Assembly: GCA_003279565.1 (NCBI GenBank)
Contig: QCHN01000001.1
Span: 62,001-126,000, forward strand
From: Prochlorococcus sp. AG-402-C09
GTDB taxonomy: Bacteria; Cyanobacteriota; Cyanobacteriia; PCC-6307; Cyanobiaceae
DNA length: 64,000 nucleotides
Reading direction: 5' to 3'
The translations under genes were made by a program, and so were the position numbers. The notes under the pieces are model-generated. The model was given only the letters and a program-made list of their open reading frames with translations, searched no databases and was not told the origin of the DNA. This document shows positions 36,091 to 45,486 of this stretch, piece after piece (position 1 is the stretch's first letter; each line of letters begins with the position of its first letter).

Positions 36091-36162
36091 TCCTCGGTAG
36101 CTCAGTGGTAGAGCGATCGGCTGTTAACCGATTGGTCGCAGGTTCGAATCCCGCCCGGGGAG
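36091..36162 (+). tRNA. trnN: tRNA-Asn (anticodon GTT)
   Basis: The cloverleaf folds with acceptor arms TCCTCGG and CCGGGGA, a D arm GCTC/GAGC around AGTGGTA and an anticodon stem CGGCT/ACCG around the anticodon GTT. The T arm contains GGTTCGAATCCC. The discriminator base is G36162 and CCA is not encoded. It lies 29 bases after the CbiO-like gene and is followed by two short hairpins. Confidence 0.95.
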
Positions 36163-36168
36163 TTTTAA

Positions 36169-36188
36169 AAACAAATGCGAATTTGTTT
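36169..36188. terminator. Short hairpin just after tRNA-Asn
   Basis: AAACAAAT (36169-36176) pairs perfectly with ATTTGTTT (36181-36188) around the loop GCGA. It begins six bases after the tRNA 3' end, which is a natural place for a terminator or a 3' processing signal. The stem is AT-rich and lacks a clean U-tract on the plus strand, so termination strength is uncertain. Confidence 0.45.
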
Positions 36189-36208
36189 GAGCTTTAAAAA
36201 AATATGTC

Positions 36209-36229
36209 TTGATTTTGTCGAAAAATCAA
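36209..36229. repeat. Second hairpin between tRNA-Asn and rpaA
   Basis: TTGATTTT (36209-36216) pairs perfectly with AAAATCAA (36222-36229) around a five-base loop. It lies 20 bases after the first hairpin and about 270 bases before rpaA. It could assist termination of the tRNA transcript or be part of a long rpaA leader. No protein reading is convincing here. Confidence 0.4.
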
Positions 36230-36496
36230 ATCTCATAGATTTATTTATGAACGTTTTTCCTGCGAGTTTTGAGAATTCCTTAACAGTAGCGCCCTAGAAT
36301 CGGAAGACTTTCTAAAGACAGTGCGGCTTTTTTTCTCCTTTTGAAGTGTGAAAGATAAGTGATAGCAAATGATCTCCTGGATTGAGGTATGGAAAAACGA
36401 ATTTTCCGAATTCTGCAATAAAAACAAAATTTTGAGAGAATCATATGAATATTTAGTAATCGCAATCGCGAGTACTTTTAATTTGGTCAATTATTA

Positions 36497-37294
36497 ATGA
36501 AGCCTTGCATTTTACTGATTGAAGACGACCAAGACATGAGAGATCTGGTTGCAGGGCATCTTGAGCACACTGGTTTTGATGTCCAAAAAGCTGAGGATGG
36601 CATAAAGGGTCAAGCGCTTGCTTTGCAATATGCACCTGATCTAATTCTTCTTGATTTAATGCTTCCCAAAGTTGACGGCTTAACTCTTTGTCAACGTTTA
36701 AGAAGAGATGAGAGAACCTCATCTATCCCTATTCTTATGATTACTGCTTTGGGTGGTATCAAAGACAAAGTCACAGGCTTTAATTCTGGTGCAGATGATT
36801 ACATAACAAAACCATTTGACTTGGAAGAATTACAAGTCAGGATAAAGGCTCTATTAAGAAGAACTAATCGTGCTCCATTAGGAAGTAATAATCAGCAAGA
36901 AATTCTTAATTATGGACCTCTAACTCTTGTTCCTGAAAGATTTGAGGCTATTTGGTTTGAATCTCCAGTACGTTTGACTCATTTAGAATTTGAATTGCTC
37001 CATTGTTTGATGCAAAGACATGGTCAGACAGTTGCACCATCATTAATTCTTAAAGAAGTTTGGGGTTATGAACCTGATGATGATATTGAAACAATACGTG
37101 TGCATGTAAGACACCTAAGAACCAAGCTTGAACCTGATCCTAGAAAACCAAGATTCATTAAAACTGTCTATGGTGCTGGGTATTGTTTGGAATTGCCAAC
37201 TGGGGACAAAATAAAAGAAATACTGCCATCAATAATTCAAGCTAGGGAAGATAGTTCTGTTAAAGAAAATACTGATGAAAAAGTGATAGCTTAA
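36497..37294 (+). CDS. rpaA: Response regulator RpaA (OmpR family)
   Basis: RpaA is the cyanobacterial master regulator of circadian and light-dependent transcription, phosphorylated by SasA-type kinases. The receiver domain has acidic residues 10-11, phospho-acceptor Asp53 (LILLDLMLP), Thr83 and Lys105. The C-terminal winged-helix has [20 protein letters not shown] near 157 and [17 protein letters not shown] near 195. The near-identical block [18 protein letters not shown] is diagnostic of RpaA rather than RpaB. Its last four bases overlap convergent holB. The partner kinase is not in this window. Confidence 0.92.
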   Translation: MKPCILLIEDDQDMRDLVAGHLEHTGFDVQKAEDGIKGQALALQYAPDLILLDLMLPKVDGLTLCQRLRRDERTSSIPILMITALGGIKDKVTGFNSGADDYITKPFDLEELQVRIKALLRRTNRAPLGSNNQQEILNYGPLTLVPERFEAIWFESPVRLTHLEFELLHCLMQRHGQTVAPSLILKEVWGYEPDDDIETIRVHVRHLRTKLEPDPRKPRFIKTVYGAGYCLELPTGDKIKEILPSIIQAREDSSVKENTDEKVIA

Positions 37295-38250
37295 TCAAGT
37301 AACTTTATTTCTAATAAAGTTACTTCCCAAGCAAGTCTAGGTTGTACATAATTCAATAATTGCTTTCTAAGTTCTTCAAGTTTTTTTACTATATTTGAGT
37401 TTCTTTCTTTTATCCAATTTTTATTTTGTTCGAAATCAATAAGCCATAGTTGTTGCTCTATATTGAGTTCATCAGTAATTTCTTTGGCTAATTTTAGTAA
37501 CTCAATTTGATTATCTAATTTAATTTCTAGCTTTTCTCTTAATGGGCTTGAGATTCCTAACCAAAATTGAAGATTTATTAGATAGCGTCCAGGAGATCCA
37601 TATGAAAAATCGATTAGTTCTTGAATTTTTTCATTAGTAATCTCATCTATTTCTCGAATAACTTCTAATTTCTGAATAATTGTATTAACGTGATTATCAT
37701 TTAAGCGCACAAATGGTACTATTTGACATCTAGATCGAATAGTTGATAATAATTTCTCTGGTCTTTGAGTGATAAGAATAAATAATCCAGTGTTTGTATC
37801 TTCAAGAGTTTTTAATAATGCATTTGATGCAGATTCATTTATTCTTTCAATATCTTCAATTATCACAATGCTTCTTTCTGATTGAAATGGCTTTTTCCCC
37901 AAGAATTCTATAATTCCTTTGATTTCATTTATCCTGATTTGCGGTGCCGATTTCATGCTTATATTTTCTGACTTTGCTTTTGCCTGTGAGATACTTTTAC
38001 CTTGCACTATATAAGAGGGTTCTATCCATAATAAATCGGGATGATTATTACTTTCTATTCTTCTTTTTGTACCTTCTTTATCAGAATTTTTGTTAAGAAT
38101 AGAATTAATAAAAACTTTTGCAGTTTTTTTTCTTCCAACACCCTCTGGTCCAGAGAATAAATAAGCTGGAGCAATATGTTGTTTAGAGAGAGCAGACTTT
38201 AAAATTTCAATTGCCAACTCTTGCCCATATATATTTTTAAAATCATTCAT
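37291..38250 (-). CDS. holB: DNA polymerase III subunit delta'
   Basis: The protein is a clamp-loader-type AAA+ subunit. It opens [17 protein letters not shown], has a P-loop-like [15 protein letters not shown] near 33-47, [20 protein letters not shown] near 127-146 and the SRC arginine-finger motif in [11 protein letters not shown] near 170. The zinc-binding cysteines of the canonical module are largely absent, as in other cyanobacterial forms I recall. It abuts tmk with one base between, in the order copper ATPase-tmk-holB. At 319 residues it is normal. Confidence 0.85.
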   Translation of the reverse strand: MNDFKNIYGQELAIEILKSALSKQHIAPAYLFSGPEGVGRKKTAKVFINSILNKNSDKEGTKRRIESNNHPDLLWIEPSYIVQGKSISQAKAKSENISMKSAPQIRINEIKGIIEFLGKKPFQSERSIVIIEDIERINESASNALLKTLEDTNTGLFILITQRPEKLLSTIRSRCQIVPFVRLNDNHVNTIIQKLEVIREIDEITNEKIQELIDFSYGSPGRYLINLQFWLGISSPLREKLEIKLDNQIELLKLAKEITDELNIEQQLWLIDFEQNKNWIKERNSNIVKKLEELRKQLLNYVQPRLAWEVTLLEIKLLD

Positions 38251-38251
38251 T

Positions 38252-38887
38252 CTATTTACTTTCTGATAACTTTTTTATCTCAGATTGAATCTCGGATATA
38301 ATACTTTCTCTAGAGCTCATTGCAGATATTCGTTTCCATTCATTCTCTTCAGATAAAGCCTTAAAGCCAAGAGAGACATTTGATAAAAACTCCGTACCTT
38401 CTTTTTCTATGCGATCATCTTTTCTATTTATTCTTCTTTTTATACTTTCTTTAATAGGTATATCTAATAGAAATGTAATGTCTGGAGAAATCCCTTGAGT
38501 GGCAATTGTTTCGAGATCTTTAATTAATTTGAGATCTAATTTTCTTCCATAACCCTGATAAGCAAGTGTGGATCCACAAAATCTATCGCTGATTACCCAA
38601 TCCCCTTTATTTAAAGATGGACGAATGATTTCATTGACATGTTGTGCTCTATCGGCGGCATAAAGCAAAAGCTCTGTAATTGAATCAGGACTGCTTTCTC
38701 TAGAAGCATCTAGTAAAAGTGATCTTATGGATTTTCCTAATTCAGTCCCTCCTGGTTCTCTAGTGATAACTAATTGATTGTTTTCAGGAATAAGGTCAGT
38801 ACTAATAAGCCATTTCGATAATTGATTGATTTGAGTGGTTTTTCCAGAGCCATCAATACCCTCAAAAACAATAAATTTTCCTATCAT
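38252..38887 (-). CDS. tmk: Thymidylate kinase
   Basis: Tmk phosphorylates dTMP to dTDP. The 211-residue protein has the P-loop FEGIDGSGKTTQ at 8-19, the substrate site TREPGGTELGK near 44, DRFCGSTLAYQGYGR near 101 and a lid with basic residues near 150 (IKRRINRKDDR). Its start overlaps the stop of the copper ATPase gene by four bases. It is coupled to holB downstream, a gene pair common in bacteria. Confidence 0.95.
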   Translation of the reverse strand: MIGKFIVFEGIDGSGKTTQINQLSKWLISTDLIPENNQLVITREPGGTELGKSIRSLLLDASRESSPDSITELLLYAADRAQHVNEIIRPSLNKGDWVISDRFCGSTLAYQGYGRKLDLKLIKDLETIATQGISPDITFLLDIPIKESIKRRINRKDDRIEKEGTEFLSNVSLGFKALSEENEWKRISAMSSRESIISEIQSEIKKLSESK

Positions 38888-41214
38888 TTTGACTTCAATG
38901 ATAGGGCGTTAACTACAACACTTATTGAGCTCAAAGCCATTAGTAAAGCCGCCAATGGAGGAGATAGTAATAAGCCAGAGGATGGTAAAAGTAAGCCTGC
39001 TGCGATTGGTAAAGCAATTAAGTTGTATCCAAATGCCCATGCAAGATTTTGTCTTATTTTGAGCATTGCTTGTCTCGATAGTTGCAAAGCATTGGGTAAA
39101 GCTTCCAAGTTGTCTCCGAGTAAAACAAGATCTGCAGAATCCTGAGCTATTTGAGTTCCTGTTCCAATTGCTACTCCTAAGTCTGCAGACGCAAGAGCTG
39201 GAGCATCATTTATGCCATCACCTACCATCGCAACTAAGCCATTTTCCTTGAGTACATTTAACTTATTAAGCTTTCCTGAAGGTAACATTTGCCATTCAAT
39301 TTGTTTTGGATTAAAGCCTAATTGTTTTCCTAAAGATAAAACTGCTGAATCTCTATCACCACTGAATAAACTCAATGAAAAACCTCTTGAGCGTAATTTG
39401 TTAATTGAAAGTAAAGCATCTTTTCTTAATTGATCATCTATTAAGAAAAAACCTAATAATTTACTCTCTAAAGAAACTGCAACTAAAGATTGAGCTTCCC
39501 TTTTTGAAAGTATAAAATTTTGTTTAATCTTTTCATTCCATTGAATTCCTTCACTTTTTATCCATTCTGGAGTTCCGACTCTAATTAATCCTTCTATATT
39601 ATTAATTTTCCCAGCTAACCCTTTCCCTGCAAATGTAGTTGAAGAAACAACTTTCTCAAGTCTAATTTCTTTTTTATGTGCTTCTTGAATAATTGCTTGT
39701 GCCAGAGGGTGGCGACTATCCTGTTCTATGCTTGCGGCCAACCTGAGCATCTCATTTCTCGTCGAATCTTGGTTTTCCCATGAGCCAACAATTAAAGGTC
39801 TGCCAATTGTTAGCGTCCCTGTTTTATCAAAAACTATCTGGCCAATTTTGGATGCCATTTCTATGACATCTCCGCCCTTGAAAAGCCAACCTCTTTTTGC
39901 GGCTTCCCCAGAGGCAACAGTTATTACTGTTGGGGTGGCAAGACCTAGAGCACATGGACAAGCAACAACTAAAACGGCTATTGATAATTGAAATGAGAGA
40001 CCAATTGGTGTTTGAGTTGTATTCATTAAATGATCATGCAAATGATGGCTTTGCAGGAAACCTCTATTAGTGACTTCTAAAACTTCTGGCCATATTTTTG
40101 TGCCTATCTTCCACCAAAAAAGAAAAGTAACAAAGGCAAGAGTTGTTACTCCATAGCAGAAGATCCCTGCCACCTTGTCTGCTAATCCTTGAATTGGTGC
40201 TTTTCTTGCTTGTGCTTCTTCAACTAAACTTATTATCTTAGCGATTGCAGTTTCAGACCCTATTTTCTGAACTTCTAAAATAATGGTTGACTCTAAATTT
40301 AAGCTGCCTGAAGGGAGTTCAGTGCCTGGAGATGCTTCCAATGGTAAAGATTCACCAGTCAAGCTTGAGATATCTATTGCCGAATTACCCTTAACAACTA
40401 AACCATCAACAGGGATTCTATCTCCTGCTAATAGTTGAATTTTTTCTCCTGGCCTTAGCGCACCTATTCTTACTTCTCGAGTTTCATTGTTTTCTAAAAT
40501 TAGATTTGCTGTGTCTGGTTGTAAGTTGGCTAATTCTTTTAATGCTGTTCCAGTGTTAACCCTTGCCCGTTCTTCTAAAAAACGCCCTAATAAAACAAAT
40601 CCAAGGAGCATTACTGGCTCATTGAAAAAACATGGCCAACCAACTTTTGGCCAAATCAAAGCAGTTATGCTTGCAAAGTAAGCACTCAGAACACCGAGAC
40701 TAACTAAGGTATCCATAGTCGGCGCAAAGATAAGCGCTGACTTGAGACCTGCTTTTAGGATTGACCTGCCTGGGCCGAGTAAAGCAAATGTTGCGAGTGC
40801 TGCATGAAAAGGTAATGAACCAATAAGGGGGATAGATATTTGTTGGCCCTCTACTAAATGTCCCATTCCAGAAAGGATTAGAAGTAAGGTAGCGATTATT
40901 AGTTGACGCCATTTATTCCATAAATTCTGATTCTCGTTTTTTTCTAATTCACTAGTATTTGAAATCGTTTGGTAATCTCTTTCTCTTGCAGGAAAGCCCT
41001 TAGATGAAAGAATTTGTATTAGTTCAGTTAATGAATTATCAGATTCTTTAAGTTCTATAAAAGCTGTTTTTGTAACTAAATTAACGCTCGCTTTATTTAT
41101 ACTTGGGTGGTTCTGAAGTATTTTTTCAACTGTTTGTACACAACTTCCGCACTTCATTCCATCTACATCAAGCAGAATTGACTTTTCGCGTTGGGCAATC
41201 CTTTTGTTGCTCAA
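38884..41214 (-). CDS. Copper-transporting P-type ATPase (CtaA/PacS type)
   Basis: The 776-residue P1B ATPase starts with one heavy-metal-binding domain (GMKCGSC at 19-25). It has eight membrane spans, the membrane metal site CPC in VVACPCALGLATP near 419, the phosphorylation motif DKTGTLT near 462, and the hinge GDGINDAPALA near 690. CPC with an N-terminal HMA indicates Cu(I) transport, either import to thylakoids for plastocyanin (PacS) or across the plasma membrane (CtaA). The two cannot be separated here. It is the first gene of the tmk-holB unit. Confidence 0.9.
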   Translation of the reverse strand: MSNKRIAQREKSILLDVDGMKCGSCVQTVEKILQNHPSINKASVNLVTKTAFIELKESDNSLTELIQILSSKGFPARERDYQTISNTSELEKNENQNLWNKWRQLIIATLLLILSGMGHLVEGQQISIPLIGSLPFHAALATFALLGPGRSILKAGLKSALIFAPTMDTLVSLGVLSAYFASITALIWPKVGWPCFFNEPVMLLGFVLLGRFLEERARVNTGTALKELANLQPDTANLILENNETREVRIGALRPGEKIQLLAGDRIPVDGLVVKGNSAIDISSLTGESLPLEASPGTELPSGSLNLESTIILEVQKIGSETAIAKIISLVEEAQARKAPIQGLADKVAGIFCYGVTTLAFVTFLFWWKIGTKIWPEVLEVTNRGFLQSHHLHDHLMNTTQTPIGLSFQLSIAVLVVACPCALGLATPTVITVASGEAAKRGWLFKGGDVIEMASKIGQIVFDKTGTLTIGRPLIVGSWENQDSTRNEMLRLAASIEQDSRHPLAQAIIQEAHKKEIRLEKVVSSTTFAGKGLAGKINNIEGLIRVGTPEWIKSEGIQWNEKIKQNFILSKREAQSLVAVSLESKLLGFFLIDDQLRKDALLSINKLRSRGFSLSLFSGDRDSAVLSLGKQLGFNPKQIEWQMLPSGKLNKLNVLKENGLVAMVGDGINDAPALASADLGVAIGTGTQIAQDSADLVLLGDNLEALPNALQLSRQAMLKIRQNLAWAFGYNLIALPIAAGLLLPSSGLLLSPPLAALLMALSSISVVVNALSLKSK

Positions 41215-41334
41215 GGTGATATAACTATTTGATACTTACTCTAAATTTAATACATAAAAATTAGTTTCATTATTTCTATACATTTTTTCTATATCCAATC
41301 AAGATAGAATATATCTATTGATACTGGTTCAATC

Positions 41335-41856
41335 GTGCCTCGAAGTCAAAACAAAGACAATTTTCTTGATAAGGCCTTTACGAAGATGGCTGAGGGAATA
41401 GTGAAAGTAATGCCAATCGCATCTAAAGAAAAAGAAGCCTATCTTTATTACAGAAAAGGTTTAGCGGCGCAAAATGATGGAGATTACTCAGAGGCTCTTG
41501 AGTATTACGAAGAGAGCTTAAAACTTGAGGACAATCAAGTTGATAGAGGAGAGACATTGAAAAACATGGCAATAATTTATATGAGTAATGGAGATGAAGA
41601 GAGAGCATTAAATACATATAAAAAAGCTTTGGGACAAAATCCAAAGCAGCCATCTTGCTTGAAGAATATGGGTTTAATCTATGAAAAAAGAGGCAGAATG
41701 GCTCAAAGGAATGGTAATCAGGATGAAGGTGATATCTGGTTTGATCAGGCAGCTGAAGTTTGGAGTAAAGCTGTTCGTCTATACCCAGGTGGATATTTAG
41801 ATATTGAGAATTGGCTAAAGACAACAGGAAGAGGAAATGTTGATGTTTATTTATAA
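41335..41856 (+). CDS. ycf3: Photosystem I assembly protein Ycf3
   Basis: Ycf3 is a thylakoid-associated TPR chaperone required for PSI assembly. The 173 residues contain three TPR units: [57 protein letters not shown] and [19 protein letters not shown]. The [10 protein letters not shown] opening and [15 protein letters not shown] ending are typical. Translation starts at GTG 41335. It is divergent from the copper ATPase gene across 120 bases and convergent with radA. Confidence 0.95.
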   Translation: MPRSQNKDNFLDKAFTKMAEGIVKVMPIASKEKEAYLYYRKGLAAQNDGDYSEALEYYEESLKLEDNQVDRGETLKNMAIIYMSNGDEERALNTYKKALGQNPKQPSCLKNMGLIYEKRGRMAQRNGNQDEGDIWFDQAAEVWSKAVRLYPGGYLDIENWLKTTGRGNVDVYL

Positions 41857-41872
41857 ATAATTAAATCGTGAC

Positions 41873-43252
41873 TTAAATATTATTTAAAGCATATATTAAA
41901 GCTTGATTTATATTAGAGGCTTTTAATATTTTTAATTTTTTGTTTGCTTCAAACTCACTTATATCAATACCATCTGGTATTATTAATACTTTATATCCAA
42001 GCCTTATAACTTCATTGATTCGTTGTTGCATTTGTCTTACCAATCTTAATTGACCAGCTAGCCCTATTTCGCCTATAAAAACCACACCTTCTGCAAGTTC
42101 AATATCCTTAAAGCTAGAAACTATAGCTGCAGCTATTCCAAGATCAGCCCCAGGCTCTTCAACTTCTAACCCCCCAGCCACAGCTAAGTAACAATCATAT
42201 CTTGAGAGTGAGAGATTCATATTTTTTTCTAGAACTGCCAAGATTTGGTGAAGCCTGTTTATTTCAATACCAGTGGTTGTTCTTCTGGGACTCGCATAAC
42301 TAGTTGGATTTAAAAGTGCTTGTATATCTATGGCTAATGGTCTGGTTCCCTCGCAAGTAACAATTGTTGAGATTCCAGGTGCAGAGGTTTTGCTTAGAAA
42401 TAATTCGCTTGGATTAGATACCTCGGATAATCCATCAGCTTGCATTTCAAAGACACCAAGCTCACAGGTTGCACCAAAGCGATTTTTTACCCCTCTAAGT
42501 ATTCTGTGAGAAGCAAATCTATCACCCTCAAAAGTAAGTACTGCATCAACAAGATGCTCAAGAACTTTTGGTCCTGCTAGCATGCCATCCTTGGTAACGT
42601 GCCCGATGATTAGAAGAGATATATCGTTGCGTTTAGCAATTTGCTGTAAAGCTGCTGAACATTCTCTGACTTGAGCAACTGAGCCAGGTGAGCTTGATAA
42701 ACTGCCATCATGCAAGGCTTGAATGCTATCAATAACTGCGACTTCAGGTTTTAAATATTCAAGCTCTTTTATGACTAACTCCAGATCTGTTTCTGCGAGC
42801 AAATGCAGATTGGACTTAGAATTTTCAATCCGATTCCATCTGAGTTTTACTTGCTGAGCAGATTCTTCAGCCGCTACATAAAGGACTGACCTTTGATGTG
42901 CAATTTTTGTAGCACTTTGCAAAATCAGAGTGCTTTTCCCAATACCTGGGTCTCCCCCAATCAATACAAGTGATCCAGGCACTAAACCTCCTCCAAGTAC
43001 CCTGTCTAATTCTTCATATCCACTTGGAATACGGTTAATGATTTGGTCTTTTGCAAGGCTTATTAGCTCCGAGCGATAAGGAGATTTCTCTTTAGGAGAA
43101 TTAATCTTTGTGTAAATAGATTTATCTGATTTTTGATTAATTTTTTCCTCTATTATTGAATTCCATTCTCCACAATTGTTGCAGCGGCCAAAGAATTGCC
43201 TGGTTTGTGCACCGCAACTTTGACAGACATAAATAGAGACAGAACGAGACAC
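41873..43252 (-). CDS. radA: DNA repair protein RadA (Sms)
   Basis: RadA is a DnaB-like helicase that assists recombination. It has the N-terminal zinc motif with Cys10, Cys13, Cys24 and Cys27, Walker A GGDPGIGKSTL near 98, the family motif KNRFG near 256 and a C-terminal Lon-protease-like domain with a LAVAGGLEVEEPGADLGIAAAI block. Its 459 residues are normal. It begins 80 bases from the rpaB start on the opposite strand, so promoters of both lie in that short gap. Confidence 0.95.
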   Translation of the reverse strand: MSRSVSIYVCQSCGAQTRQFFGRCNNCGEWNSIIEEKINQKSDKSIYTKINSPKEKSPYRSELISLAKDQIINRIPSGYEELDRVLGGGLVPGSLVLIGGDPGIGKSTLILQSATKIAHQRSVLYVAAEESAQQVKLRWNRIENSKSNLHLLAETDLELVIKELEYLKPEVAVIDSIQALHDGSLSSSPGSVAQVRECSAALQQIAKRNDISLLIIGHVTKDGMLAGPKVLEHLVDAVLTFEGDRFASHRILRGVKNRFGATCELGVFEMQADGLSEVSNPSELFLSKTSAPGISTIVTCEGTRPLAIDIQALLNPTSYASPRRTTTGIEINRLHQILAVLEKNMNLSLSRYDCYLAVAGGLEVEEPGADLGIAAAIVSSFKDIELAEGVVFIGEIGLAGQLRLVRQMQQRINEVIRLGYKVLIIPDGIDISEFEANKKLKILKASNINQALIYALNNI

Positions 43253-43332
43253 TTAGTTGTAAAAAGGAAGTTGGCTGTAGTTGAATAAAGATAGTGATCT
43301 TTAATTGTTGGTGAACCTTCACTTAAGATCTT

Positions 43333-44106
43333 GTGGCAGCCGCCAAAACTAAGGAAGAAATGACGGCCACAAGTCCCTCAAAGGAAACCATCCTCGTAGC
43401 TGATGATGAGGCAAGTATTAGGAGGATCCTAGAAACTCGCCTATCTATGATTGGCTATCAAGTTGTTACGGCTTGTGATGGGAATGAGGCACTGGATCTT
43501 TTCAGAAATTGTGAGCCTGATTTGGTTGTGCTTGATGTCATGATGCCTAAATTGGATGGATATGGAGTTTGCCAGGAACTAAGGAAAGAATCGGATGTTC
43601 CAATAGTCATGCTGACAGCATTGGGAGATGTTGCAGACAGAATTACTGGTTTAGAGCTTGGTGCTGATGATTATGTTGTTAAACCATTTAGCCCAAAAGA
43701 ATTAGAGGCGAGAATAAGATGTGTTTTAAGAAGAGTTGAAAAAGAACAAATAGCAGGACTTCCTAATTCCGGTGTGATTGCTGTTATGAATTTAAAAATT
43801 GATACAAATAAACGTCAGGTTTATAGAAATGATGAACGAATTAGATTAACTGGCATGGAATTTAGTCTTTTAGAACTATTAGTCAGTCGTTCAGGAGAAC
43901 CATTTAGTAGAGGTGAGATTCTTAAAGAAGTTTGGGGATATACACCTGAAAGACATGTTGATACGAGAGTAGTGGACGTTCATATTTCTAGACTTAGATC
44001 AAAACTGGAGGATGACCCTGCAAATCCAGAGCTGATTCTTACTGCAAGAGGAACAGGTTATCTTTTTCAAAGAATTGTTGATTCTATGATTCCTGAAGGA
44101 TCATAA
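43333..44106 (+). CDS. rpaB: Response regulator RpaB (Ycf27)
   Basis: RpaB is an essential OmpR-type regulator controlling high-light genes through HLR1 elements. The receiver has Asp24-Asp25, phospho-acceptor Asp68 (LVVLDVMMPKLDG), Thr95 and Lys117. The winged helix includes RLTGMEFSLLELLVSRSG near 175 and VVDVHISRLRSKLEDDP near 220. The start is GTG 43333, with an alternative ATG at 43360 that would drop nine residues. Only four bases separate its stop from the plsX start, so it appears to lead a lipid-synthesis operon. Confidence 0.93.
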   Translation: MAAAKTKEEMTATSPSKETILVADDEASIRRILETRLSMIGYQVVTACDGNEALDLFRNCEPDLVVLDVMMPKLDGYGVCQELRKESDVPIVMLTALGDVADRITGLELGADDYVVKPFSPKELEARIRCVLRRVEKEQIAGLPNSGVIAVMNLKIDTNKRQVYRNDERIRLTGMEFSLLELLVSRSGEPFSRGEILKEVWGYTPERHVDTRVVDVHISRLRSKLEDDPANPELILTARGTGYLFQRIVDSMIPEGS

Positions 44107-44110
44107 ATCA

Positions 44111-45433
44111 GTGGAAAGAAATCACTTAAATAATAAAACCAATCGTTCTAAGGCAATTAGAAGACTGGTTATTTGGTATCGTCGAAACTCAGCTGTTACA
44201 AGTCTTGTTGATACTGCAACAAGCTCCGCGACAGCTGCAAGCAATGTTGCTGGAACAGTCGTTTCTAACGCTGGTTCTGTTGTTACTAGTGCTGGATCAA
44301 TAGCAAGGAGTACATTAGAGCCATTCGTTTTTGATCCTCTTAGGAGACTTCAAGGCGGAATAAGTACAGACGAGAAAAATGCAATTCAAGATTCCGAAAG
44401 GATTTGGGTTGCTGTAGATGGAATGGGAGGAGATTTTGCACCTGGAGCGATTCTTGATGGGTGTTTGAAATCTTTGTCATTACTTCCATTGAAAATTAAA
44501 TTTGTTGGTGAAATTGAAAAAGTAGAAAAAGCAGCCATTGAATTTGGCTTAGAAGAATCTTTAGACAAAGCTGTAGATGATGGAAATTTCGAATTAATAC
44601 CAAGTGGTCTATCAGTTGGCATGGATGAAGAAGCCACTGCAGTGCGCAAAAAAAAGGATGCGAGCATAAATATTGCAATGAAATTGGTTAAAGAAGGAAA
44701 AGCTATGGGTGTCTATTCAGCTGGAAACTCTGGAGCAATGATGGCTTCAGCGATTTTTAAGTTAGGACGTTTAAAAGGAATTGATCGTCCAGCAATTGGA
44801 GCATTATTCCCAACTAAAGATCCTGGTCAGCCAGTTTTGGTTTTAGATGTTGGAGCAAATATGGATTGCAAACCAACTTATTTGCATCAATTTGCTCTTC
44901 TTGGAAATATCTATTCTCGAGATGTTTTGCAGGTCGAAAAGCCAAGAATAGGATTATTGAATATTGGTGAAGAATCTTGTAAGGGTAATGATCTTTCTCT
45001 AGCAACTTACAAACTTTTAAACGAAGAAGAACGTTTTTGCTTTTCGGGAAATTGTGAAGGAAGAGATGTTTTGTCAGGTGATTTTGATGTTGTGGTTTGT
45101 GATGGATTTACAGGAAACGTTTTGCTGAAATTTTTAGAGTCAGTAGGAAGTGTTCTCTTGGGAGTTTTGAGGGCTGAGTTACCAAGAGGAAGAAGAGGCA
45201 AAGTTGGTTCTGCTTTTTTAAGAAATAATTTGAAACGCATAAAGAAACGTTTAGATCATGCAGAACATGGAGGAGCTTTACTTCTAGGAATTAATGGAAT
45301 TTGTGTTATTGGTCATGGTGGAAGTAAAGCTTTATCTGTTTTAAGTGCTTTAAGGGTTGTTCATTCTGCTGCAAGCCATGGAGTAATGGATGATTTAGCG
45401 GATCTAAATAAACCAAATGTCTTAAAGGTCTGA
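44111..45433 (+). CDS. plsX: Phosphate acyltransferase PlsX with a long N-terminal extension
   Basis: PlsX converts acyl-ACP to acyl-phosphate for phospholipid synthesis. The conserved domain begins near residue 97 (RIWVAVDGMGGDFAPGAILD) and continues with GNSGAMMASAIFKLGRLKG near 205 and DGFTGNVLLKFLE near 322. About 96 residues precede it, whereas typical PlsX is about 330-350 in total. The extension is basic at first, then Ala/Ser/Thr/Val-rich (TSSATAASNVAGTVVSNAGS), and ends PFVFDPLRRLQGG. It may help peripheral membrane binding. Translation starts at GTG 44111. Confidence 0.93.
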   Translation: MERNHLNNKTNRSKAIRRLVIWYRRNSAVTSLVDTATSSATAASNVAGTVVSNAGSVVTSAGSIARSTLEPFVFDPLRRLQGGISTDEKNAIQDSERIWVAVDGMGGDFAPGAILDGCLKSLSLLPLKIKFVGEIEKVEKAAIEFGLEESLDKAVDDGNFELIPSGLSVGMDEEATAVRKKKDASINIAMKLVKEGKAMGVYSAGNSGAMMASAIFKLGRLKGIDRPAIGALFPTKDPGQPVLVLDVGANMDCKPTYLHQFALLGNIYSRDVLQVEKPRIGLLNIGEESCKGNDLSLATYKLLNEEERFCFSGNCEGRDVLSGDFDVVVCDGFTGNVLLKFLESVGSVLLGVLRAELPRGRRGKVGSAFLRNNLKRIKKRLDHAEHGGALLLGINGICVIGHGGSKALSVLSALRVVHSAASHGVMDDLADLNKPNVLKV

Positions 45434-45486
45434 TTGGAACTGTCCTACCATGTGATTGACTTATGAAATGAAGGCTTTTTTTAGAT

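Larger units (their letters stand above)
36163..36496. promoter_or_regulatory. 334-base region upstream of rpaA
   Basis: Apart from the two hairpins near its start, this stretch contains no gene that I can support. Two overlapping short minus-strand frames at 36245-36490 are low-complexity and unconvincing. The length is unusual for this compact sequence and probably holds the rpaA promoter and leader. I cannot name a specific operator. Confidence 0.45.

Noticed and set aside
36245..36490. Two overlapping minus-strand frames upstream of rpaA
   Set aside because: They have low-complexity translations, no ribosome binding site and no recognisable motif; the region is more simply the rpaA leader.
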